Shown in pieces: positions 22,501 to 34,993 of a DNA stretch of 64,000 nt; positions within the stretch are counted from its first letter, which is position 1, and every line of letters starts with the position of its first letter. Under the pieces are notes generated by a model. The model was not told where the DNA came from. It made no database searches and worked only from the letters and a program-made list of their open reading frames with translations. This stretch comes from Bradysia coprophila (lineage: Eukaryota > Arthropoda > Insecta > Diptera > Sciaridae), in the NCBI RefSeq assembly GCF_014529535.1, contig NW_023503555.1, positions 1,302,001-1,366,000 on the forward strand, in the 5' to 3' direction. The position numbers and the translations under genes are program-made.

Positions 22501-25500
22501 CATTTCTAGTGCAAATTTCCACTAGAAATGAGTTCGTTTGAGGTGGCGCCATGCAAATCCCTATGTGCTCCGACTTGTATGGACTGCCAGTCCATTGGAC
22601 TGGCCATACCTACTTATCTACTTTCATTGTGTTTTTGCACCGGTGTCTATTCTCCACTTGTAAGAAGTGTGTTCACAGAGGGTCTTTCGTCTGCAATCAC
22701 TTGGGGATTTCGCGTTATCACTCTTTTGATTTCGCGTTATCACTCTTTTATACGAAACATCTGCTTCGCAATGATCAGCGGTCATAAAAGATGTTAGATT
22801 TCATGTGTTGAAGAGAACTAATCTAGTTCACAAGTCATAATACAATTAATTCACTGATCTAGTATGCCGCCTAGTATAGTAGTCAGTCTGATTGTAATAT
22901 TGTACGAAACAGAACGTATAAATTAAACTCTTCATATATTTTGTATTTGGCCGTCTATTTGTCGTTCATGATGACCTCTGAAAACCAACAGGTTATGGGC
23001 CCAGGACACGTAGATGCAGGAAATTTATGAAACAAAATTTGGCTGAGCTGAAGAAATTAAAATTGTAAAATTCGATACAAAATTGTGAAGTTATGGAGTT
23101 ATGGAAGCAGAAACTTGTTTAATAATTAGAATTGATCATGGGGACCAGAAGTAATCATGGAATTTGAATTGGTTACGGAATCTGGTATCTGGAATTGATC
23201 ATGGAAGAATCGAATTGGTGATGGAAACCGAAATCACCATGGCAGAATAGAATTGATCGTGGAAACTGAAGCGATCATGGCTGAATTGAATTAATCATGG
23301 AAATCGAAGTGATTATGGCAGAAACAAGTTTATGTAGAAATCGGATTGGAAAACGACTACAACGGTATTAGTGGTGTTGGGAGAGGTGTACGCCTTAGTC
23401 CAGCTGATATCGGTACAAAAAGTGACTTCTGGAAGTGGTATCGGAATTGGCCACAGTAATATGGAAATGGAAGGAATATGGAAATGGAGGAAAATTGGAA
23501 ATGGAAGGAAATCCAATACACTAGCTTAGAAATGGAAATAGAATACTCGAAACCTTGAACTTTGAAACTAAATTTGGAGTGAGAGGTAGATCATTTAAAT
23601 CAAGGCACTCATCAGAAGCATGGCATGCAATGTGGAACACGGAATATGGCAACGACATTGACATTGGACATGGACAAGAATATTGAATGAATGGAATGTG
23701 CGAATTTGAGAATTCAGTTCTGGAAGGTGATTTGAGGAATTGAGAAGAATTCGACTACATATAACAGTTTGGTGAAGTCACCAACATCATGAAATTGAAG
23801 GGGTATGAATTATCGCATTAAGGGGGTGTGAATTAATTGGATTAAGGGGGTGTGTTAGATTTCATGTGTTGAAGAGAACTAATCTAGTTCACAAGTCATA
23901 ATACAATTAATTCACTAATCTAGTATGCCGCCTAGTATAGTAGTCAGTCTGATTGTAATATTGTACGAAACAGAACGTATAAATTAAACTCTTCATATAT
24001 TTTGTATTTGGCCGTCTATTTGTCGTTCATGATGACCTCTGAAAACCAACAAAAGATACTATGCCGAAGATGGATATATCAAAAATAAATTCAATTTAAC
24101 AATTCATTCATTCATTCAATTCATTCATTACATTCATTCAATTCATTCAATTCATTCAATTCATTCAATTCATTCAATTCATTCATTCAATTCATTCATT
24201 CAATTCATTCATTCATTCAATTCATTCATTCAATTCATTCATTCAATTCATTCATTCAATTCATTCATTCAATTCATTCATTCAATTCATTCAATTCATT
24301 CATTCAATTCATTCATTCAATTCATTCATTCAATTCATTCATTTCATTCTTGTATGACAAAACAAAACTTTTCCTCAAATTCGAGTTTTTATTCCACAGG
24401 TGAGCGTCTTATGTGGATTAGTTCCATTCCACTTATTGAAGGAAAGCGTCAGCAGAACCAGTCTAGCTGCTTCACTATTATTTACATACAAAACAAAGGT
24501 AAAGCCACCAACGTCCATGATAAATCGCTATAACACTCATTCACTCATTTTACAGACGGACCGTTTTGATATAGAGCAATCACACATTAAACAATTGATA
24601 AATACGGAAAATCTAGCCGGAACAAAAGCAACGCATGTAGTTGTGGGGATCGATTGGGGTTCATGTAATATTTTGTCTATAATTGGTTCAGAGGACGATG
24701 GCCATAATGCTGACGAGTTAGAGGTGAGACAATTTGATTTGCTTGCATTTATTCAGTGAGACTTTCGCTTTGTAAGTCTCAGCAAATCACCATGAACTAG
24801 TCGAAAGTAGTAATTGATCTCACAGATATTTCCGTAAAATTTGCTTACAGGAATATCTCCAGAGCATTTCCCGTCAAATTTCAACTGATGCTGTCGATTC
24901 TACAATCGAATCCAAGTACACCATTAACTTGGACTCCGATATCATCGACGCAGACGGTGTGGCTCCAGACTCTATTGACGACATTGTCTCGTTCGTCAAG
25001 AATATTCCTGAGCGCATCCAAAGCGATTTTAATGGACATGGAAAATGTCTGAGTTTTGTTCTGTTTCCGTTGTCATCCCTTGCTGATGCTTGCAATTTTA
25101 ATTTTACTGGTTATACTCTGCAGCCAATTGAATCGAAAGTCACTTGTGTTTTGGGGGATGTTGTGACTAAAATATGTGATGCCAGCACTAAGCTCCAATT
25201 TATCGAAATATTGACGGATCGACATGAGACTTACGTTCCGAATGAAATCAAAAAAATCATCAAAAGGAAGAAGGCCATTATCGACCAGACGATGAAAAAT
25301 ATCACAGATTGCTTGGTGAAAGTTCGAAAGGGACTTGCCACCACATTCGAATTGGAATTGATTGAAGAAACGTTTCAAGAATCGTCGACCGTTTTAGATC
25401 AGTTCTTCAGAGAAACACAGCCCATTGTTGAACGCATTCAATTCATTAATTATGCGACCAATCAGGGTGCATTGTACATCGGAACGAATTCAGGCTTCGA

Positions 25501-27904
25501 AGAGGCACGCCGGAAAATAAAGCCCAAAGACGAGTTTTATGTCCTGTTTTACGTTTACGATCTGGCCGACGAAATTACCTCGGAAAATATGGGTCTGTTC
25601 AATGCATTGTTGAAAGGAAACGTCGCATGCTTCATAGCCGATTTGGATATGCAACGAGACCTAGCTGAGAAGGAGGGTGTTCCCGAGGGCATAAGGATTT
25701 GTCATTTTCTGCAGAATGGTTACAAGGACTTCGACGTGTACAAAACGTACAAAGGCAATCGAGAGTTCAATTTGATTAGATCTCTTGGCGAGATGCAACC
25801 AGTAATAAATAAGCCGAGGAAACGCGCTCTAATCTACCTCGTATGTCCAGGCTCGTTGAACGGCGGTGAATGCAGCAACGAGAAGCAACAATGGATGTGC
25901 GAAAAATGTAAAATCGCTGTGGAGTATGGTTTCGATGAAATGTTCTACTGTGACTGTGGTAAAGAGTTCATGGAAACATTTGAGTTCCGGTGCAGGGATG
26001 TGAATCATGGAAACGATTTCATTGTGTTCGACACGGACATTCTGAAGACAAAATTGAATGAAATCGAATTAGTACCGGAAGTGAACATCCTCGTTTTAGG
26101 CGAGACTGGTGTCGGTAAATCCACATGGATTAATGCCATTGCCAACTATTTAACGTTTCCGACTTTACAAGAAGCAACCGACGTAAATGAAATGCTCTGC
26201 CTCGTTCCAACAAAATTTGTGCTTCTGGATGAGAACTGTAAGGAACGAGTGGTTTCAATTGGTTCGTCTAAAAATGAGGAAACTCGAGCCGGCCAAGCCT
26301 GCACACAGCGTCCCACGTCGCATCTTGTTACCATTGGCAACGAACGAATTCGAATTATTGATACACCCGGAATAGGAGACCCGAGAGGAGTGGAGCAAGA
26401 CAAGGAGAACGTCGACAACATTTTGCGATTCGTTAGTGGTTTGGAGGAAATACACGGAATTTGCCTGCTGTTGAAGCCGAACAACGCACGGCTGACAACA
26501 TTCTTCACATTTTGTGTCAAGGAAATTTTGGCCCATCTGCACAAGAGTTCAGTTCACAATCTCCTGTTCTGTTTCACAAACACACGATCGACATTTTACA
26601 AGCCTGGTGACACTTATCCCGCGTTGAAGGAACTGTTGGCCGAAATCAACGACAATCTGCGAAAGAAGTCGAGAGGAAAGGCCAGCGAAATAGTTTTGTC
26701 CGGTGAGACAATGTTTTGTTTGGATAACGAAGCTTTTCGATTCCTCTGCGCCCGGAGAAACAACATCGAATTCAGGCCAGAAGATTTCCAGAATTTTTCG
26801 TTGAGCTGGGACAAATCTGCCGTCGAAACGCAGCGCATGCTCAACTTCGTAAAGTGCCGAAAACCACACAAAATCAACGACACGATGTCGATAAACGAGG
26901 CTCGCAATACAATTTTAACATTGGCACGACCGATGGCGAAAATTTCGGATAACATTGCTGCGAACATCAGAGTCGCAGAAAGGCAGAAGAAATTCACCGA
27001 GAACTTAGACGACGAGAACTTGAAGCTGGAGAAGAATCGTCTCGTTCAACAAATTCAGATAAAAACCGTCCCGATAAATTACCCGAAAACGGTGTGCACC
27101 AGTTCCCAGTGCGTTGAAGTGAGATTAATTCACGGTACCAGTCAGAACATGATCGTTTACAAAACAGTCTGCCACGATCATTGTCATCTGGACGGTGTTA
27201 ACGTTGAGACTGTTGGAGCACCGGAACTGCGAAGATGTGATGCTATGGCAGGCACCATAAACTGTGTCAATTGCGGTTGTGAATGGCAAAGTCACATGCA
27301 TATCACATACAATTTTGAAGAAAGCATGGTGACTGTACCAAATGTATCGGTTGAAAGAATGATTATGGAAAATGCAGCAGCCAAGCACGTTAAGGAGCGA
27401 ATGATTTTAACTCTTCAAGGGACCATTGAACAGTACAGAAAAGAACAGAATGAAATCTTGGAAATTGGTTCACAGTTCGGTTCATTGTTACAACAGCATG
27501 CTATCATTCCCTATAACGATGCCTTCGAGTCACATGTTCGGCAGGAATTACGTCTAGCGTCTGCCGAAGCTTCCATATCACCGGATTTAGCGAAAAAGAA
27601 GGATGACTTGGAGCGTATCTTGAAGGATTATTTGGAAAAGAAACACTTGCTCGATGATGCAATGGTCGACAATGTGAATGCCGATATTACTGTCGACGAC
27701 GTCGACACACTGAAGCACAAATTGATGAATTTGAAATTAACGGGGGAGTCTTTTAAAAAATGTTTTGAAGCTGCGGCTATTGCACAGTTCCATTCGTTTG
27801 ATTATGTCGAAAAGCCGGTGAACATCAACAAACGGAACCGAAGTCATTTCAAGAAACCGTACTTTGTTGAAAGGGTCGCAAACTTTTTCGGATTCTTTAA
27901 ATAG
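19594..27904 (+). CDS. SNTX/MACPF-like N-terminus fused to P-loop GTPase
   Basis: Exons 19594-19824, 24400-24498, 24556-24723 and 24851-27904 are all phase 0 and give 1183 residues. The start ITRKSLGRSAAIGDLYDAATDSF and the segment AGTKATHVVVGIDWGS match the MACPF-like first domain of the stonustoxin/verrucotoxin family, a fold that many animals keep in large intracellular proteins. A helical stretch follows (about 240-390), then a thioredoxin-like part (about 400-500) and a Cys-rich segment (VCPGS...CEKC...CDCG). The GTPase has a P-loop GETGVGKST at about 583-591 and switch/G3 DTPGIGDP at about 670. Further on is a second Cys/His cluster (VCHDHCHLDG...CVNCGCEWQSHMHI). The C-terminus is coiled-coil. 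No signal peptide is seen, so a cytosolic protein is likely. Its role is unknown. GTP binding is inferred from motifs. It is a whole-looking host gene, not a venom gene. Confidence 0.88.
19890..21499. mobile_element. hAT element in intron 1, 1.6 kb, non-autonomous
   Basis: Inverted ends CAGGCCCGGACTGGCC and GGCCAGTCCGGCCCTG-type sequence are flanked by a perfect 8-bp duplication, GATTCTAT, at 19882-19889 and 21500-21507. That is the hAT signature. The interior has no transposase frame and carries several ACCGGGAA-like direct repeats (about 20861-20945 and 21361-21415). A separate MITE lies inside at 19999-20489. The same terminal sequence is found on a 153-bp element at 60718-60870. Confidence 0.9.
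19999..20489. mobile_element. 491-bp foldback MITE nested in the hAT element
   Basis: Both ends begin GGTAACGTCAGATTTTTCGT and the whole element folds as an imperfect palindrome. The flanks are TATTA on each side, a likely 5-bp (or TA-containing) target duplication. Its position inside the hAT element makes it the younger insertion. Confidence 0.85.
22409..22629. mobile_element. 221-bp hairpin MITE in intron 1
   Basis: The outer arms (CAATGAAAGTA...GGTATGGCC and the complement) and inner arms (CACCTCAAACGAACTCATTT and its complement) close around a short loop at about 22513. The inner arms are nearly exact. There is no coding capacity and no clear target duplication. Confidence 0.8.
22792..24051 (+). 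mobile_element. Small copia-like LTR element (TRIM type), young
   Basis: Two 199-bp long terminal repeats (22792-22990 and 23853-24051), each starting TGTTAG and ending CAACA, are almost identical. They are flanked by an exact 5-bp duplication, AAAGA. Directly after the left repeat lies GGTTATGGGCCCAGG, which resembles the primer-binding site of copia-type elements. A purine run (AAGGGGGTG) precedes the right repeat. The 860-bp interior has no gag or pol and consists largely of degenerate GATCATGG-type short repeats, so it is a non-autonomous derivative. Near-identity of the repeats implies a recent insertion. Confidence 0.9.
24098..24353. repeat. ATTC/AATTC microsatellite
   Basis: About 250 bp is made almost entirely of ATTC and AATTC units in mixed order. 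It ends about 45 bp before the 3' splice site at 24399, so it lies where a branch point and polypyrimidine tract would be expected to begin. Confidence 0.95.
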
Positions 27905-28046
27905 CATTGATCGTCATTTTGTTTCTCTATTTTTTGTCATTGAATTTGTACCATCCATCCCGTGTACATTGTGAATATAGCTTGTAATATGCTGAGAGTC
28001 TAAGACTGTGTCTGGAATTTGTAATTATACTCAAGGTCAAAGTTTT

Positions 28047-28052
28047 AATAAA
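28047..28052 (+). terminator. Poly(A) signal of the toxin-fold GTPase gene
   Basis: AATAAA about 145 bp after the stop codon. Confidence 0.6.
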
Positions 28053-31000
28053 GAATTGTATTGAGCACTACCAAGAGAAACGCCTTGTCATTTCTTTTTA
28101 AAACGCTTACTAACAGAGCACTGCTCCGAGCATTAACATAGAATATATTCGTTAAGACATGAGTCATGCTTTCTTGGTGTGATTAACATAACACAAAATT
28201 TGGAGGCTTTTTGACGTCTGACGTGCTAGTGTTAATACTAGAAGAAGTGCTATGTTACTAGCCAACATTTAATAAACTTTGTGGAACTGTATCTGGACGA
28301 CCGCTATCGCATATTAACTGTTGCTTTGGAAGATCTACGAACCGACTAATTCCTTCACTTTTGAGTTTGCCTGGGGATTCAAGAAACAATCGCTAAGGAC
28401 TAACAACTCACCATGTCAGAAGCTATTGGTGTAAGTCCAGATTCTACATCACAGTTTTCTCTGAAGCTAACTAGACACCACTATCATTTTAACAATTTAC
28501 TTTACAAAGGCTTCTATCACAAGAAATCGTTTTTGTAATAAATAACGATAATGTAAAGGTATCGACATGCAGTTCGTGCATGTTATACAATAAACACAAT
28601 CGATTTAATAGAAAAATTGAGCTTACTTTTACCACGGCTGTAACGTGGCTTAAAAATTTTATTTGGTTTTACCAAATAGCCCGGGTTGCCTGAAAATATT
28701 CCGAATCAATAGCTTATTTTCAACCTTCCCTCCTTATGTATGGAGCAGGAGCACACATTCATTAAATAATTGGACCTTTGGAAATTCGAATGAATTTACC
28801 GTGCACTATTGGAATTAAATTCATTATAGACCAATGCCAAACGGTACTACCTCGTAAAGTCACGACTTCAAACCCGTGACAAATTATTTTGTTACGAAAA
28901 ACATTTGTTCTACGACTTTTATTTTCTACCCTTAGAAGGACTTAAGATGGGCTAGCCATAGTGTCTATCTCAGCCACCACACAACATAGCATCTTAAAGG
29001 TATCCTGAAATTGACGAAAAATCAAAAGACCTTGAAATCACTCATGTCAGGAAGTATGGCTTATGGTAATAGACGAGAGTGTCTTGGTGTATTGGGATAC
29101 GACGGATCGGTAACTACCAATTCATTTACTCCCATCTGATCCAATGTCAAAGTTAATTAGGGAAATGTCGCTTGTATAATGGATTCCCTACCAATATCAG
29201 GCCGTGATTTTTCTTATCTAGTTCCTGGCCTTAATTGACCGTATCAAACTATTGTAATGAGATAAGAAAGTAGCGCGTAAACGTAGATTTCTTCACTTAA
29301 TTTTCAATTCAACGTTTCAAATTAATTAATGTAAAATTGCGGAACACTGTGTAAGAAGAAGTTGCCGTTTCCAAATATGAATATGTGTAACTCGTCAGCA
29401 TTGGTTACTATCGAGGAATCGTACCTTCTGAGGTGGGGCTTGACACTAAATCTGTAGAATTTGTATTTCTTGGATGTTTATGAGAACTATTGAATCTTGT
29501 TGAAAATTGTTGTCAAGGAAAACGGTTTTAAAAGAAAATTCGAGTCAAAGAGTCAAAGTTATAATCAAAATAATTCTGTAAGCTTAACATAGCAATGCGA
29601 GTCAATTATCGAGATTCAACCTTTCGGTTTTACAACGAACTAATTTCATTAAATCAACGTTCCGCTACATCATCAAACATTCGATGGAAAAGATCAACAA
29701 AAAGCTTCACACGATCAATTGTAAAGAATAAATAAACAAGGACAAAAAACAAATAAACTCGATAAATCTGCAACACTTAGAGTCGGCAAAACCCGCCTTC
29801 ACGCGATTCAAAAACCAAAAGTTGTAGTCAACTACAACACGGTCCTTCACAGCAAGTTTCGTCTTGAAGAAAAACATCCTTTTCAGCCAGGTAAACGATG
29901 AACTTGAAACTTCTCTGTGTCGAGATAGGCAAGGTCATCATTCGGTTACCAAATCCCTTATTACATCGTATGTAGAATTGACGCATTTGTCAGCGAACTT
30001 GCTTGCTATTGATCGTGTGAAGTTGGTGATCGTAGGATATCTCGTTTCATTGTGAAGTCGTTGAGTTGAGTACCACCAGCAGTACCTACAGTCTATTTGT
30101 GTGGGATTTAGCTGCTCGGTGCCAAATTGGAGCTTCATACGTCATGATCGGCCTGATTACCGATTTATACAGAATTTTCTGGGTGATCGACAGCCGGGAT
30201 TTATTAGCAGAGTGAATAAGCTTTTAAAAAGAAAATTCGAGAAAGTTGAACGATAGTTCATAAGAGTAAGAAAATATTTTTCTAAATAGACTTGGCCCTG
30301 ATTCAGGGATGTTATCTACTTTCTTTCATTAAACTTAAATTGACTACGGTTGAGATTAATATATCTGTAACGATAGCGACAACTAAAAGACATGAGCTGT
30401 AGCAACGCACCAGCATTTGCGTATCTGGATTTCAGATACCATAGTCGGACAGTGTATCATACTGTCGCCAAAACAAATTCATACGACTAAGATACTTTTC
30501 ATGTCAGTGTCAAGTGCAGCGTGCAAATGCTAGTGCCTTGATTGTATAAAACACTCGATCCTGATGATTTTCCTTATACAAGTCCGTTGTCTGTACAAGT
30601 TTAAAATCTGTTTTAGTGAAAATTTGCCAATGCTACGTACATTCACGCCATCTTATCTAATCAACAGCAGAACAGTATGTAAGTAACAAAACATACATTT
30701 TCTATTAATGGTAACGACAGCATTTAGTTAGTTAAAATTTTTTCTTTCAAAATTTAGCAATAATTTCGGTTCTCCGCTTTTTCCATTTCAATCTAAATTA
30801 GATTGTGGAAGGGTGACACAGTGAATGTTTATTTCGGTCTGTTTGTACAGCAGTTTATTTTGTTGTGCAATAAATACACGTCAGTATAGTTACTAACTAT
30901 TCTTACGAGACTATAAAATTACCAAACATGAATTTTGCATTTATAATAGGCTGCTGAGCAGATAAGTACAGGGTATGAGTGAAATACTTTCGACGACACA

Positions 31001-32284
31001 AAAATTCACAACGGTCTCATAAATTAGCAAAATGTATGTCAAATTGAAGTAGTAGATTCATCGATTCGTTGAAAATACTTAGTTCGTTAGAATTATAACT
31101 ACAGATCCCATTCTACTGAAATGCTTTGTTGCAATGAAAGGTTTATTTATAATTGCTGCCGTCAACTGGATCTTTCTTCAGAAGACAGTGATTCGTATTG
31201 GATGGCTTATTTTAGGCACTTTTGCTTCGTTCGGGCTACAACTCGCGAAATTGCCTATAATATACCGCCCACAACAGATACGTGAATAACTATTAGTAAC
31301 TCTTCAACCCTTCAAATACAGCAAACAAATCACCACTGTAATCGTCCAATCTGCTACTTTTACATTTCTAAGGCAATATAATGATGCAAAATCTTTCACT
31401 TCACTTCGTTGAACATACATTTGTGCCGTATAACGACATAACCGGTGCTCAATACTTATGTAGGTCATTTCTGAGTTGCTAACAGATGACATGTTCGTTG
31501 GTTGACCCCTTCATGTGTAATATGATAAAGACAGTAGAACAGTACCTGATGAACGAACTGATAGAAGGACATGTACTCTACTTTGGCCCATTGTCCTTGA
31601 ATAAGATCACCGTTGTTAGAATCTAGAAAGTAACTTACGTCAACTATTATAACAATTATTATCGAAAAAGTGTTTATAAGACATGTCTCGGCCATATAAT
31701 CAGCAGTCTGCAATTAAAGATTCATCTGAAGTTTACATGCAGATCGACAGGTGAAAATTCGAAGCGTAGGCAACACCTAGACGGTGCCAAATGTAAGAAA
31801 TACATTTTATTCCAAACAAAATATTTATTCTTCGTAGCCACGTTGTTGAGAACGATTCATTAAAACCGGTTGACGAAAACAATATTTTCTCATAGCTGAA
31901 ATTGCATGCTCTAAAGGTTATTATACCTTAAAAGAGACACACAGCATTATATCCATTATAGCAACAGCGCGTAGACTCATATGGAATTGATTTCGTTACA
32001 TTTTTTTAGTGCAGAGTAATCTACAATGAACGATCGCTGTGATGTTTATGTACTCGATATCGCGTCAAACTTTCGGGACACCTTATCATATTCAATAATC
32101 GAAAATAACAAAGTGAATCAACGTAACATTACATTGAAAGTACATTTTTAATTAGTGACAGTCGAAATTTAGTAACCAATTGAATGTGCCAACGCGATTA
32201 TAACGAGCTCCACTCAGACCACAGAATTTTTTTTACTATTGAAAAGTGATGATATAGCAAAGAGAGAACCAAACCAAATCAAAC
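28053..32284. other. 4.2-kb region, no supported gene
   Basis: Two weak hints of 5' exons are present on the plus strand. One is ATG TCA GAA GCT ATT at 28412 running into a GTAAGT donor. The other is a TATAAAA at about 30545 followed by a possible leader ending at a GTAAGT near 30679, which could be a non-coding first exon of the GalNAc-transferase gene downstream. Neither is proven. I see no clear repeat. Confidence 0.35.
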
Positions 32285-34993
32285 ATGAATCGTAGATCGT
32301 CTAAACCGAATCGTTACCTACATATCATTAGCGTAGCAATTGTTGTCTTCATTGTGAGTAAATCATTCAAACAAAACTGTGAATGAACTTGACTGACTAT
32401 GGTTTTGCATTCACATTTCAGTTATATTTGGTGTACACAAAAAGTACAGCCAGTAAAAGTGACACGTCTAGTCTTAGTTCAGAGCACTTAGAACATTACC
32501 ATAATGACTTACTACAAACACCAAAAAATTATCATCCAGAGCGTTTGCATGACTGGATACCAGCACCGCGTGTTCCAGAAACACCAGGAGCTCCCGGTGA
32601 AATGGGTCAGTAGTTTTGTTGTTGTTTTAGTGGAGAATAGAGTGAAGTGAATGGATTATGTTTGGTCACCTAACGTTAGAAAATTATTCTAGGCATTGCG
32701 TTTACTGTCCCTGAATCAAGAGAAGAGGAAGCTAAGGAAAGATTCACTGAACACGAATTCAATATTGTCGTTAGTGAGATGATATCGGTGAATCGATCTC
32801 TGGCAGATATACGACATCCAAAGTGAGTGTTGATGGGAAACTCATAATTTTTTACCTCTCCAGCCTTTGTCTACATTTGTTTTAATTCAACTTTCTCAAA
32901 TTTTCCTCGACTGAGACTCGGAACAGGTCGATTTTGACCTAACACGGACCTGAAAAGTTTCAGTTCTTGTTCAGGTTTCTCATTAAAATTACCTGACCTG
33001 ATTTAACGTTGACATGACACGAACTGATCTTATCTGACCTGAGGTAAATTTTAACATAAAGCATTAGGTAACCTGAAAGCCTGTCAGGCCAGGTCAGGTC
33101 ATTGTCTTTCAGATCGAATCAGATTTCAGGTTAATTCACCTCCGGACCTGATTCCGAGCATTATAAACCTCGACATTAATCAACCACTTTCCACTGCGCA
33201 GATGTTTAGAAATAAAATACCCATCAAGACTGCCCACCACTTCCATCATCATAATTTTCCACAACGAAGCATGGTCCACACTAATCCGATCCCTGTGGAG
33301 CATAATCAATCGATCGCCACACGGACTTGTCAAAGAAATCATCCTCGTAGACGACAAAAGTACTTTCGATTTCCTCGGCGAACAATTAGACGAATATGTG
33401 AAGACGCTGCCGATCGAAGTCAAAATTGTTCGGATGGAAGAGCGACTGGGTTTGATTAAAGCGCGTCTGAGCGGTGCTGAAATTGCTCGGGTACAGTGAT
33501 TTGTACAGAGATTTGTACCATTGCAGGGTCATAATGAACCATTTTCGTTTCCAGGGTGACGTTATCACATTTTTGGATGCTCACATTGAATGTACAGGTC
33601 TGATTTAATCACCCAGTATGAGTAAATGGACACACTCTAAAAATCATTTTTTGTAGCGTAGAAGGATGGTTGGAACCTTTACTGGCCCGTATAACAGAAA
33701 ATCGCCGAATTGTGGCTATTCCAGTCATTGATATTATCAAGGACAACACGTTGGAGTATGTGAAAGCAAATTCTGAACTTTGGGGCGGTTTCGATTGGAA
33801 ATTGGGATACAAATGGTGAGAGCGAATCAAAACATTCACAGAACCATTTTCAACGATCACAATTTCAGGGTCCAAATACCACCGCGAGAAAGAAATCGCA
33901 TCCAGAATAGTACTACCGCACCGCTCTACACGCCAACGATGGCAGGTGGTCTCTTTTCGATTGACCGAGAATTTTTCTACGAACTCGGTTCATATGACGA
34001 GGGTATGATCATCTGGGGATCGGAAAATTTAGAACTTTCATTTAGGGTAAAGAATGCTTCGCTTGCGTGTGTGGGAGTAGCAATTTGCTTAATTTTCGTA
34101 AAATGTCTAGGTGTGGACATGTGGAGGCATCCTCGAAATGATACGATGTTCTCGAGTCGGACATATCTTTAGGAAGAAGACACCGTATACGTTTCCAGGT
34201 GGTGGAGCTAGCCATGTTGTCAACTACAACTGTAATCGATTGGCCAATGTTTGGTTAGATGAATGGATCGACTTTTACTATCTGATCAATGCAGGTAGGG
34301 ACATAGGAGATCTGATCAATTTCACGATGAGAAACTCCTTGTCGGTTTTCAGATCGTCAAAAAACGTTACCTGGTGATTTGAGCGACCGGAAGGCTTTGC
34401 GCGAAAATTTGAAATGCAAAAGTTTCAAGTGGTACAAAGACAACATCTATCCGGAAATGGATTTTCCGAGAGAAAGCAAATACATCGGCAGAGTAAGAAA
34501 ACTATGAATTCCATCAGAAGTTCGTACACTCACACCGATTTATTACAGATACAGAGTGTGGATGCCCAAGGCTGTCTCGTCTCCTATCAAGAGAATAAAG
34601 AAGCCGTTCTGCACGTCTGCCACGAGACCATTGACAATCAAGTTTTCGTACTGACATCCCTGGGCGAAATTCGCAGTCACGACCTGTGCATGGATGCGGC
34701 TTCACATGACGGAAAAGTTATCACGTACAAATGCCATAAATTGGGCGGTAACCAGAAATGGACGTATAATCCCAGGGTAGGTCATACCGTGAATAAGACT
34801 GTTGTGATGAGAAAAACAATTTCATTGTGTTTTGACGTAATTGCAGACACAAACGTTCCAGCATCATGCTGGCTCATGTCTACATCGGGACACGGCTACT
34901 GAACCGTGGGTGAATGTAAAACCTTGCGATGGAAGTCGGCTGCAGCAGTGGAATCTGCTTAACAAAAATTATGAAGTAAAAACGGAATTGTAA
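32285..34993 (+). CDS. Polypeptide N-acetylgalactosaminyltransferase
   Basis: This is a Golgi type II membrane enzyme that starts mucin-type O-glycosylation by moving GalNAc from UDP-GalNAc to Ser or Thr. Eleven exons join in frame (32285-32353, 32422-32605, 32693-32822, 33202-33490, 33555-33597, 33662-33815, 33869-34046, 34111-34294, 34353-34492, 34549-34776, 34847-34993) for 558 residues. Residues of about 12-28 form the membrane anchor. Seen motifs are [14 protein letters not shown] (119-131), ILVDD (152-156), the metal-binding DAH (209-211), [11 protein letters not shown], and WGSENLE (316-322). The C-terminal ricin lectin domain (435-548) has QKW and QQW. Exon 6 uses the acceptor CGTAG rather than the AG five bases earlier, because only that keeps [10 protein letters not shown]. 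It belongs to the insect pgant family, and the exact orthologue is not assigned. Confidence 0.95.
32930..33165. repeat. Degenerate ACCTGA/TCAGGT array in intron
   Basis: At least nine copies of the hexamer ACCTGA, CCTGA or the complement TCAGGT are spread over about 230 bp of the third intron of the GalNAc-transferase gene. They occur in both orientations and at irregular spacing, with intervening sequence of no clear kind. Similar arrays occur in two other genes of the window. Confidence 0.7.

Noticed and set aside
24098-24353. CRISPR array
   Set aside because: Units are 4-5 bp without spacers. It is a microsatellite in a eukaryotic intron.
24929-27904. A separate gene starting inside the last exon of the toxin-fold GTPase
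   Set aside because: The frame there begins at TTG, not ATG, and the coding frame continues upstream through three in-phase exons.
19594-27904. Venom toxin or broken toxin gene
   Set aside because: Only the N-terminal fold resembles stonustoxin. The protein lacks a signal peptide and is fused to a GTPase, and the frame is whole, so a cellular role is more likely.
28412-28429. Six-codon first exon (MSEAIG) followed by GTAAGT
   Set aside because: No downstream exon could be matched, so it is mentioned only as a hint.
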